Assembly: GCA_025351785.1 (NCBI GenBank)
Contig: JANXVF010000006.1
Span: 1 to 39,214 of the forward strand
Direction of reading: 5' to 3'
Length of the DNA: 39,214 nucleotides
Source of the DNA: Flavobacterium sp.
GTDB lineage: Bacteria > Bacteroidota > Bacteroidia > Flavobacteriales > Flavobacteriaceae
The notes beneath the pieces are model-generated. The model ran no database searches. It saw only the letters and a program-made list of their open reading frames with translations, and was not told where the DNA came from. Below are positions 1 through 6,177 of this stretch, one piece after another. How positions within the stretch are numbered: the first letter of the stretch is position 1; each line of letters starts with the position of its first letter. The position numbers and the translations under genes were made by a program.

Positions 1-905
1 CCTTTTCCTTTGGCACATTGATATACAAATGATCCCGTATGTTTATGTGCTTTACCTTTGAAACCTGCTGGTAATAATTGCATTGATGCACTCATTGTTA
101 GCATTACGTGTCCACCAGTTAATGGATTGGAATACTGCATAATAAACCCATCAAATGAATTAATTGCACTTACTTTTGAAAATTCTATCAACGCTGGATA
201 AACTGTTTTCCAAGAATATTTGAATAATGGCGAATAGGGTTTATTCCAAACTAAATCGGCAGGAATTAATCCCGATGCAACAAATGAATTTGGTAATTGG
301 TTTGTTGGCTTTTCTACTGGTTGTTTGCCATCATAAACTTCATAATCATTGGCTTCTAAAGCATTTATTAACGGAATATCCAAACCATCTTGCCAAATAC
401 AAGTTTTTCCATTTGCATCGCAACCGTGTTCGTGCCAAGTCGAATTGGGAGTAATTACAAAGTCGTTAATTTCAAATGTAATTTTGTTTCCGTCAACAAC
501 GGTATAACCGCCTTCGCCTTCCATTATAAAACGTAATGCCGATGCTTTGTGCTTGTGAGCCGATGTACTTTCGCCAGGTTTTGTAACTTGAATTCCTGTA
601 TATAACCAACCCACAGCCGCTGAAACATCTTTGCGTTTGTCGTTTACCAAATAAATTACACGTCTTCCGGCTTGTTCAGGAGTTACTAATTCAGACGATT
701 TTAAAACTAATTCTCGCAAATCGTCATATTTCCAAAGCATGGGAACAGATGAACTTCTTGGTTCCCAAGGTTCGATATCGTTTGCAACTGTCCATAATGC
801 ACCTGCACCAAGAGTTTCTAGTTCTTTGTAATATGCTTGGAGTTCTGGTGAGGTTTGAACTCTTGCTCTTCCTATTTGGTCGTCTGAATGGTTGTTTGTT
901 TCCAT
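1..905 (-). CDS. Gentisate 1,2-dioxygenase (3' end cut by window edge)
   Basis: This reading frame opens with ATG at 905 and runs off the left edge without a stop, giving about 301 residues of a family usually 340-380 long. It is a bicupin. The first cupin carries the metal triad His117, His119 (AHKHKASALRF) and His158 (STWHEHG), the pattern of gentisate dioxygenases, which bind Fe(II) and cleave gentisate to maleylpyruvate in the cytoplasm. The start of the second cupin is visible near the cut end (HKHTGSF). It is the last visible gene of the minus-strand catabolic operon; maleylpyruvate isomerase and fumarylpyruvate hydrolase would be expected further left. Salicylate or 1-hydroxy-2-naphthoate dioxygenases of the same fold are alternatives, but the CoA ligase and fused hydroxylase upstream favour gentisate. 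The family call is firm; the substrate is inferred. Confidence 0.88.
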   Translation of the reverse strand, partial: METNNHSDDQIGRARVQTSPELQAYYKELETLGAGALWTVANDIEPWEPRSSSVPMLWKYDDLRELVLKSSELVTPEQAGRRVIYLVNDKRKDVSAAVGWLYTGIQVTKPGESTSAHKHKASALRFIMEGEGGYTVVDGNKITFEINDFVITPNSTWHEHGCDANGKTCIWQDGLDIPLINALEANDYEVYDGKQPVEKPTNQLPNSFVASGLIPADLVWNKPYSPLFKYSWKTVYPALIEFSKVSAINSFDGFIMQYSNPLTGGHVMLTMSASMQLLPAGFKGKAHKHTGSFVYQCAKGK

Positions 906-920
906 TGTTTTATTTTTAAC

Positions 921-953
921 AACTCCGACAGAGTTTAAAACTCTGTCGGAGTT
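921..953. repeat. REP-like palindrome 1, 16-bp perfect arms
   Basis: The arms AACTCCGACAGAGTTT (921-936) and AAACTCTGTCGGAGTT (938-953) are perfect reverse complements around a single A. The palindrome ends two bases from the transposase stop codon and is nearly identical to the palindrome at 1589-1622 on the other side of that gene. In the operon mRNA it would form a strong hairpin between the transposase and dioxygenase genes. There is no T-run on the minus strand, so it is not a classical terminator. Confidence 0.9.
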
Positions 954-955
954 AA

Positions 956-1573
956 TTATTCTATAATAAAATTATTTATATTATTTAAACTTTGTTTTTG
1001 ATTGTGGTATTCGATAAAGTTATCCTTACTTCCGTAAATATCTAAAATATCATCTCTTTTCAATTTTGTTGGTTTATCAGAAATTATTGTTTGAAAAGAT
1101 GACCAAGGATATAAACTCATTTTATCTATAAATCCGTGATGAACAGGATTGTTGTTAATATAGTAAATTAAATTTTTAAGATATACTTCTGAATTTATCT
1201 GCTTTCTTTCAAAAGGTGTTTCAAATAGACTACCTGTTCTCTTAAATTTTTTATTTATAGCTTGTGTATAGGCGTTAAATAAATATCCAAATTGGTTAGA
1301 TGCATTTATAGTTTTTGCTTTTTCCACAGAAGAATATTCAAATTTACTACTGTCAATTTCATTATCCATTTTAATATAAACCAAAATATGAAAATGATTT
1401 TTTAGCAAACACCAAGCATAAGTTTCAGCAATAGGTGATATGTATTTGTCATATAATCTTAAAAAATGATAATAACTTTCGGTATCATGAAAAACGTCAA
1501 TACCATTATTACCACGATTGTAAATATGGTAATAATTTCCTTGTTCTAAAGGTAATGGTTTATAATTTTTCAT
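956..1573 (-). CDS. REP-associated tyrosine transposase (RAYT, IS200-like Y1 family)
   Basis: The 205-residue protein has the RAYT layout. An N-terminal YYHIYNRGNN segment (14-23) is followed by the HUH metal motif His60-Phe-His62 and a C-terminal YINNNPVHHG segment (138-147), whose Tyr138 (or Tyr137) is the likely nucleophile. Such single-copy housekeeping transposases nick and join single-stranded DNA at REP palindromes. Here the gene is bracketed by two almost identical palindromes (921-953 and 1589-1622), the substrate arrangement expected for the family. It sits in the same orientation as the catabolic operon, between nitrilase and gentisate dioxygenase, so it looks like an insertion into a pre-existing operon. 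All catalytic residues are present, so it could be active. Confidence 0.9.
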   Translation of the reverse strand: MKNYKPLPLEQGNYYHIYNRGNNGIDVFHDTESYYHFLRLYDKYISPIAETYAWCLLKNHFHILVYIKMDNEIDSSKFEYSSVEKAKTINASNQFGYLFNAYTQAINKKFKRTGSLFETPFERKQINSEVYLKNLIYYINNNPVHHGFIDKMSLYPWSSFQTIISDKPTKLKRDDILDIYGSKDNFIEYHNQKQSLNNINNFIIE

Positions 1574-1588
1574 TTTTTATCCAAACAA

Positions 1589-1622
1589 AACTCCGATAGA
1601 GTTTAAAAACTCTGTCGGAGTT
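1589..1622. repeat. REP-like palindrome 2
   Basis: The arms AACTCCGATAGAGTTT (1589-1604) and AAACTCTGTCGGAGTT (1607-1622) pair with one mismatch. The right arm is identical to that of palindrome 1. It lies 15 nt upstream of the transposase start codon and 8 nt past the nitrilase stop, so the transposase gene is flanked on both sides by the same hairpin. Confidence 0.9.
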
Positions 1623-1630
1623 AGTAAACG

Positions 1631-2611
1631 TTATCTCTTATTAAACTTCTCGTGATTATCTATAAAAGTAATATTTCTGGTTGGAGTAGTATTTACTCGT
1701 AAATCAAAAATATCAAATCGATTGTAATGCCCCAAAATATCGTGCATTTGTTTGGGTTGAATACATTTTTCTAAATCAATATCGGCATAAATCATTCCTT
1801 CATCATCAATTAATGGTTCGCCTATTACAGCGCCATTTGGACCAATAAATCCTGAGAAAGCTGAATTTTTTCTAGTCAATAATTCATCAACATTTGTAAC
1901 ATCTTCACGCAAAGCATCTTTAATTTCTTGAGAAATTATGGAACATGAAACTATTGTAAATAATTTTCCTTCAAACGAATGAGCGCAAGCTCTAATTTTT
2001 ATTGCTTCTGCCATATCATAATCTGATGGCGCAACTGGCAACGAAATATAATTGGCAATATGAATTAATTCACCTTGTGATAATAATGTAAAACGTGCTA
2101 ATGTATTGGTATTTTCGCCACATGCTAAAGTTCCAATTGGTCCAATTTCGGTATTGTAAACTTTTAAAGAGGAACCATCACCCGAAGTCCAAGTTAATTT
2201 TTCAGCCCAAGTTGGGACTAATTTTCGATGTTTTCCTATTAAACTTCCGTGGTTGTCAATTATTAAATTGGTGTTATAAATTTCGCCATACGAATCTCCA
2301 CGTTCGTTGATTCCAATTACAATATGAATGTTATTATCTTTCGCCGCTTGGAATAATGGTTTCATTGATTCATCTGTAACTGCAACAGAATTTTTATACA
2401 ATTGTTCATACCATTTACTGCCTTGAACGGGTGTCATAATCCAATTCCAATACGGATAACCTGCAACAAATACTTCTGGAAATGCTATTAATTGTGCACC
2501 GTTTTGACTGGCTTCTTTGATGAAAGAAATAGCTTTATCGATAGTTTTTTCAACGTTTAGAAAAACCGGGGATGTTTGAACTGTGGCGGCTTTGAATTTT
2601 TTGAATTCCAT
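1631..2611 (-). CDS. Nitrilase-family carbon-nitrogen hydrolase
   Basis: The 326-residue protein has the nitrilase superfamily triad: Glu46 in AFPEVFVAGYP, Lys130 in HRKLVPTWAEK and Cys164 in LACGENTN. The length, the CGEN motif and the long C-terminal part match the true nitrilase branch, which converts nitriles R-CN to R-COOH plus ammonia through a thioimidate on the cysteine. It differs from the amidase or carbamoylase branches. It sits inside the aromatic-acid CoA operon, with palindromes on both sides. An appealing inference is that it makes the ring acid for the CoA ligase from an aromatic nitrile, but the substrate cannot be read from the sequence. Related enzymes also act on aliphatic or arylaceto-nitriles, and some hydrolyse or hydrate poorly. 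Confidence 0.85.
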   Translation of the reverse strand: MEFKKFKAATVQTSPVFLNVEKTIDKAISFIKEASQNGAQLIAFPEVFVAGYPYWNWIMTPVQGSKWYEQLYKNSVAVTDESMKPLFQAAKDNNIHIVIGINERGDSYGEIYNTNLIIDNHGSLIGKHRKLVPTWAEKLTWTSGDGSSLKVYNTEIGPIGTLACGENTNTLARFTLLSQGELIHIANYISLPVAPSDYDMAEAIKIRACAHSFEGKLFTIVSCSIISQEIKDALREDVTNVDELLTRKNSAFSGFIGPNGAVIGEPLIDDEGMIYADIDLEKCIQPKQMHDILGHYNRFDIFDLRVNTTPTRNITFIDNHEKFNKR

Positions 2612-2622
2612 AGTTTTTGTTT

Positions 2623-2655
2623 AACCCAGTTAGAGTTTTGAACTCTGACTGGGTT
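2623..2655. repeat. REP-like palindrome 3
   Basis: The arms AACCCAGTTAGAGTT (2623-2637) and AACTCTGACTGGGTT (2641-2655) pair with a single mismatch. It is a sequence variant of palindromes 1 and 2, keeping the inner GAGTT/AACTC core but with different outer bases. It lies between the thioesterase stop (2659) and the nitrilase start (2611). Confidence 0.85.
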
Positions 2656-2658
2656 TTG

Positions 2659-3087
2659 TTAATTTAAAATAATATATTTAGAAATTCTACTTTTCATTTC
2701 TTCATTAAAAGCTTCCGCTTTGATGCTTTGTCGGTCTTCTTGAATTTTAACATTTACCAAAGTTACTTCGCCTTCTAAAACGGTTTGTTCTTTCTCATTT
2801 TCAAATTGAAAACCGCAGATTATTGAAGACGTTTTTAATTCTTTAACCCACATTTTTTTGGTTAGTATTTCTCCAATACGAGCTGCATTTTTAAATTGTA
2901 CTTTCAAATCTACAGTTGGAATTCCGTTGGTTTCATGCATTTTAGAAAATGGTCTTTCTAAAGCTTCTTCAAACCAATCTTCCACCAAGTCGTTTAGCAT
3001 TTCTAGAAACCTTGGATAAAAAACTATTCCAGCGTAATCTATGTGCTTAAAACGAATTTTTTCTTGTTTTATAAAAGGTTGGTTCAT
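2659..3087 (-). CDS. Hotdog-fold acyl-CoA thioesterase (4-hydroxybenzoyl-CoA thioesterase family)
   Basis: The 142-residue, single-domain hotdog protein has the motif HIDYAGIVFYPRF, whose Asp17 matches the catalytic Asp17 of 4-hydroxybenzoyl-CoA thioesterase from Pseudomonas CBS-3. The YbgC/4HBT family hydrolyses acyl- or aroyl-CoA to free acid and CoA. In this operon, 21 nt after the glutamate-synthase-like gene, it is well placed to release gentisate from gentisyl-CoA so that the dioxygenase can act. That step was proposed to need a thioesterase in the Streptomyces WA46 salicylate pathway. The family is clear; the gentisyl-CoA substrate is inferred from neighbours only. Confidence 0.85.
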   Translation of the reverse strand: MNQPFIKQEKIRFKHIDYAGIVFYPRFLEMLNDLVEDWFEEALERPFSKMHETNGIPTVDLKVQFKNAARIGEILTKKMWVKELKTSSIICGFQFENEKEQTVLEGEVTLVNVKIQEDRQSIKAEAFNEEMKSRISKYIILN

Positions 3088-3108
3088 ACTGATTAGCGAT
3101 TGTTGATT

Positions 3109-4692
3109 TTAAAATTTTTCTACACTAGCTTTCTTCCAAAAGTACAAAAAATCTTCTGGAACTGTAGATTCATATGTTAAACATCCTGTTTCCAATTCTG
3201 GAAATAGTTGAGCAAATGTTTCGGTTTTGTTTCTGGTTACACGCATGCTAACTACATCTCGAGTTACATCATCAGGGTGATGGAGTCCCGCAGAAGCTAT
3301 TAAATCCATAGCACTTTTTACAGTTTCTTTTTGAAAACGGGCTACACGAACACTTTTTTCTTCGGGAATCAAACCTTTCATGAGTTTGTCGTCTTGAGTT
3401 GCAACTCCAGTCGGACAAGTATTAGCATGACACTCTAAAGCTTGAATACAACCCAGCGCAAACATCATTCCTCGTGCCGAATTACACAAGTCAGCTCCGA
3501 TAGAAAGGTTTCTGATGATGTCAAATCCAGAGATTACTTTGCCGCTGGCAATGATTTTAATTTGATTTTTGATTCCAAATCCATTTAAAGCATCATATAC
3601 AAAGGCCAATGCTTCACGCAAAGGCATTCCAACATGATCTGAATATTCGGGAGGAGCAGCCCCAGTTCCGCCTTCGCCACCATCAACAGTTATGAAATCT
3701 AAATAAGTTTTAGTTTCAATCATGGCTTTACAAATAGATAAAAATTCCGATTTATTTCCGATGCAAATTTTCATTCCAATAGGTTTTCCACCAGAACCTT
3801 TTCGTAATAATTTTACAAAATCCATTAATTCTAAAGGTGTTGTAAAAGCAGAGTGAGTAGGAGGAGATACAATATCGTTTCCTTTTGGCACTAATCGTAT
3901 AGCGGCAATTTCATCGGTTACTTTTTCTTTAGGCAAAATTCCACCGTGGCCTGGTTTTGCTCCTTGAGAGAATTTGATTTCAATCATTTTTACGTTATCT
4001 AAACTTGCTCTTTTTGCATATTCATCAAAAGAGAATTTTCCATCAGAAGAGCGACAACTAAAATAACCTGTACCAATATTCCAAACTACATCACCACCAT
4101 TTTGCAAATGGTAGGGCGATAATCCACCTTCGCCGGTATTGTGATAAAATCCTCCCTCTTTGGCACCGCTATTCAGAGCTAAAATCGCATTTTTGCTTAA
4201 CGCACCGTAACTCATTGCACTAATATTGAACAGACTAGCATCATAAGGTTTTTCACATTGTGATGAACCTATTTGAACTCTAGGATTTTCGTCAATATTA
4301 GAAAACGAAATGGCTCTAATACTGTGATTAATCCATTCATAGCCTTCATCATAAACATTTAATTGTGTTCCAAATGGTTGCGAATCAATGGCTTTTTTGC
4401 TTCTTTCATATACCAAACTTCGTTGCAAACGATTAAAAGGTCTTCCGTCGGTATCGGTTTCTATGAAGTATTGGCGTATTTCTGGACCAATTGATTCTAA
4501 TAAATAACGCATTCTACCCAACAAAGGAAAGTTTCTTCTGATGGTATGTTTGGATTGGTACATGTCGTACAATCCCATAATAATCAATGGAATAAAGAAT
4601 AGTAGTAAAAAACTAAACTTCCAATTTATGTAAACCAAAATTGCGGTTAAGGTTAAAATGGTTATGCAAACAATTATAAATGCTTTTCTCAT
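3109..4692 (-). CDS. Membrane-anchored FMN-binding glutamate synthase-like protein (GltB central/FMN domain)
   Basis: The 527-residue protein begins with two hydrophobic helices (about 5-22 and 26-43), followed by the FMN/Fe-S domain of glutamate synthase. Visible family marks are SAMSYGALS (158-166), GEGG (188-191), KPGHGGILP (246-254), DGGEGGTGAAP (337-347) and the 3Fe-4S cysteines Cys415, Cys421 and Cys426 in the C-x5-C-x4-C spacing. The glutamine amidotransferase and NAD(P)H subunits of a real glutamate synthase are missing, so this is one of the stand-alone family members with unknown reaction. It starts 4 nt after the DUF3307 stop and lies 21 nt before the thioesterase, so it should be co-transcribed with both. 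It may take part in electron transfer at the membrane or in amino-group handling; neither is shown by sequence. Confidence 0.8.
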   Translation of the reverse strand: MRKAFIIVCITILTLTAILVYINWKFSFLLLFFIPLIIMGLYDMYQSKHTIRRNFPLLGRMRYLLESIGPEIRQYFIETDTDGRPFNRLQRSLVYERSKKAIDSQPFGTQLNVYDEGYEWINHSIRAISFSNIDENPRVQIGSSQCEKPYDASLFNISAMSYGALSKNAILALNSGAKEGGFYHNTGEGGLSPYHLQNGGDVVWNIGTGYFSCRSSDGKFSFDEYAKRASLDNVKMIEIKFSQGAKPGHGGILPKEKVTDEIAAIRLVPKGNDIVSPPTHSAFTTPLELMDFVKLLRKGSGGKPIGMKICIGNKSEFLSICKAMIETKTYLDFITVDGGEGGTGAAPPEYSDHVGMPLREALAFVYDALNGFGIKNQIKIIASGKVISGFDIIRNLSIGADLCNSARGMMFALGCIQALECHANTCPTGVATQDDKLMKGLIPEEKSVRVARFQKETVKSAMDLIASAGLHHPDDVTRDVVSMRVTRNKTETFAQLFPELETGCLTYESTVPEDFLYFWKKASVEKF

Positions 4693-4696
4693 AATT

Positions 4697-5422
4697 TCAA
4701 TTTAAAAGGTTTTTGACTAATACTCCCGTTAATATTGTTATACCATAGCTAATCATGGTTCCCAGTAATACATATTCACTTTTTATATCTTCATTTTTAG
4801 ACGAAAAACGGATTATACTTTTTCCTGTAATCAAAAATCCAATGGCGCTATATTCGCCTAAAATCATAAAAGTTAAAATAATTATTCGTTCAAAAATACC
4901 AATTAAAAAACCGTTTTTATCAGTTTTATTTTCACTATTTGATGCGCTTTGAAACCGTTTTGTAAGTAATCCTATGAAATATCCAAATGGTGTTGTAACT
5001 AATAAATAACTTAAAAAAATTAAACTTACACTATAATTATTTATAGGAAGTAGCAGTGTTTTGAAAACTGTTTTTGATATACCAAAATATATACTCCAGC
5101 ACAGAATTATTATTCCTATATGAAGTACTTGATCGATTGTAAAAAGTAAGGTTTTTGATATCTTTTTTTTATTTAATTCAATTTTTATTCCATCAATAAT
5201 GTAGTGAAGTATACTAATTATTACCGAAATATATAATTTTTTTGTTACAATAAGTGTTAACCCAAATACAATTAAAATATGAAATATCATTTCAATTGAA
5301 AACCATTTTTTGTTTTCAACCATTTTTTTGCTTTGAAATAAAAAATCGGCCAAAAGATGAGCAATCACCAATTTTATTAAAAAATTACCTTGTATCTCTG
5401 TAAAAAATTGAATTTTACTCAT
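4697..5422 (-). CDS. DUF3307 integral membrane protein (SatD partner)
   Basis: An upstream TTG exists at 5440, but ATG at 5422 overlaps the SatD stop as ATGAGTAA and is preferred, giving 241 residues and probable translational coupling. The N-terminal segment HLLADFLFQSKK and the later HYIIDGIKIE are the signatures of DUF3307, and at least six hydrophobic stretches follow (for example FHILIVFGLTLIV, FTIDQVLHIGIIILCW and LIFLSYLLVTTPFGYFIGLL). The paired His and Asp residues inside membrane segments (HLLAD, HYIIDG) are the likely functional core. DUF3307 genes repeatedly sit next to SatD genes in Bacteroidetes and Firmicutes, and no activity has been proven. I infer that it is the membrane output or sensor of a two-gene module with SatD. 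Confidence 0.8.
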   Translation of the reverse strand: MSKIQFFTEIQGNFLIKLVIAHLLADFLFQSKKMVENKKWFSIEMIFHILIVFGLTLIVTKKLYISVIISILHYIIDGIKIELNKKKISKTLLFTIDQVLHIGIIILCWSIYFGISKTVFKTLLLPINNYSVSLIFLSYLLVTTPFGYFIGLLTKRFQSASNSENKTDKNGFLIGIFERIIILTFMILGEYSAIGFLITGKSIIRFSSKNEDIKSEYVLLGTMISYGITILTGVLVKNLLN

Positions 5423-6041
5423 TGAAATAAATTTTTTCAAAATAGTCTAAATATTTTGATATAGTGTTCCAGTTTCCAGCATTAGAATGTTGATTAATTG
5501 TTGACTGTGCTAAACCCAAAATTTTAGCAATTTCATCTTCTTTACAGCCTTTTAGTTTGTAAAATAATACTTTTGACTGGGTAGTAGTGATATTTTCTAT
5601 TAATGCATTTAATAAAACACTTTCCATTTTTAAAGCATTCGAATTAGAATCTACCGTATCAATTATAAAGCTTTGTTTACTAAATTTTAAACCGTCTAAG
5701 TTGCGTCCTGAAATTCTAAAAGCTTCACCATCTGACATTAAAAGTTCTTTTTTATCAATTTCGATTGTGCCTATTCCTAATGATAAACGCACATCATGTG
5801 TTTTTTTTGCTTCTTTTTCAAAACTTTTAATCCAAAATTTTATCATTAATGCTATTCGTAAACCTGAAGATATTAGATCTGTTTTTACCTGAAACGCATC
5901 GCCACGATACCATTCATATTTGATTTTAAATTTTTCTTTAATTATTTCAAAACCTTCGTTAAATTGTGCGAAGGTATGTTCTCTATTATCAAAATGTATT
6001 TCAGTAGAATCAATAATATCTCCCGTAATTATCGCAACCAT
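5415..6041 (-). CDS. SatD-family protein: cyclase-like domain plus C-terminal HTH
   Basis: The open frame reaches a TTG at 6077, but that lies inside a TATATTTG promoter box. ATG 6041 (MVAIITGDIIDST) is preferred; ATGs at 6053 and 6062 are possible. Numbered from 6041 (208 residues), the N-terminal domain has Asp8 in TGDIIDST, Asp48 in YRGDAFQV, RLSLGIGTI (85-93) and GEAFRISGRNLDGL (105-118). These match in order the two metal aspartates, the R-x-G-I-x-x-G strand and the transition-state Arg region of class III nucleotide cyclases, although the usual Asn is replaced by Arg109. The C-terminal part, including EDEIAKILGLAQSTINQHS, is a helix-turn-helix. SatD is named from the Streptococcus mutans acid-tolerance locus; its biochemistry is unknown. 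It couples to DUF3307 by an 8-nt overlap. The cyclase-like assignment is my motif reading, not established. Confidence 0.75.
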   Translation of the reverse strand: MVAIITGDIIDSTEIHFDNREHTFAQFNEGFEIIKEKFKIKYEWYRGDAFQVKTDLISSGLRIALMIKFWIKSFEKEAKKTHDVRLSLGIGTIEIDKKELLMSDGEAFRISGRNLDGLKFSKQSFIIDTVDSNSNALKMESVLLNALIENITTTQSKVLFYKLKGCKEDEIAKILGLAQSTINQHSNAGNWNTISKYLDYFEKIYFNE

Positions 6042-6074
6042 ACATAATTTCATATTTTTCATAATTTTAAAACA

Positions 6075-6082
6075 CAAATATA
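6075..6082 (-). promoter_or_regulatory. -7 box TATATTTG upstream of the SatD-like gene
   Basis: TATATTTG on the minus strand is an exact Bacteroidetes TAnnTTTG box. The transcript would begin near 6068, leaving about 27 nt before ATG 6041. No TTG sits at the usual -33 distance; that position is occupied instead by the first 29-bp repeat, suggesting regulated rather than constitutive use. This gives the satD-DUF3307 pair, and everything downstream to the dioxygenase, a promoter inside the catabolic operon. Confidence 0.55.
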
Positions 6083-6090
6083 TAATTAAA

Positions 6091-6177
6091 TTATCGTATG
6101 TAGAACCGATAATTATGAATTATCGTGTCTAGAACCGATAATTCATAATTATCGTGTTTAGAACCTATATTTTTTTA
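6091..6177. repeat. Three 29-bp tandem repeats, probable operator array
   Basis: Repeat units start at 6091, 6120 and 6149, exactly 29 bp apart. Each reads TTATCGTrTnTAGAACC and then, in the first two, GATAATT and a short AT tail; the third diverges after AGAACC and runs into the ligase stop codon. Within units TTATCG and CGATAA face each other across 10 bases. Across unit borders CGATAATT-nnn-AATTATCG forms 8-bp inverted arms at 6107-6125 and 6136-6154. The array sits directly upstream of the TATATTTG box of the SatD-like gene, so it is probably a regulator-binding site. The HTH of SatD itself is the obvious candidate, by inference. Confidence 0.85.

Noticed and set aside
227..454. Plus-strand frame of 75 codons
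   Set aside because: It is antisense to the gentisate dioxygenase frame, which has clear cupin motifs.
6042..6077. N-terminal extension of the SatD-like protein from TTG 6077
   Set aside because: The TTG lies in the TATATTTG promoter box, and family members begin close to the TGDI motif.
6091..6177. Three regularly spaced 29-bp units as a CRISPR array
   Set aside because: The units touch each other with no spacers, there is no cas gene, and they sit at a promoter.
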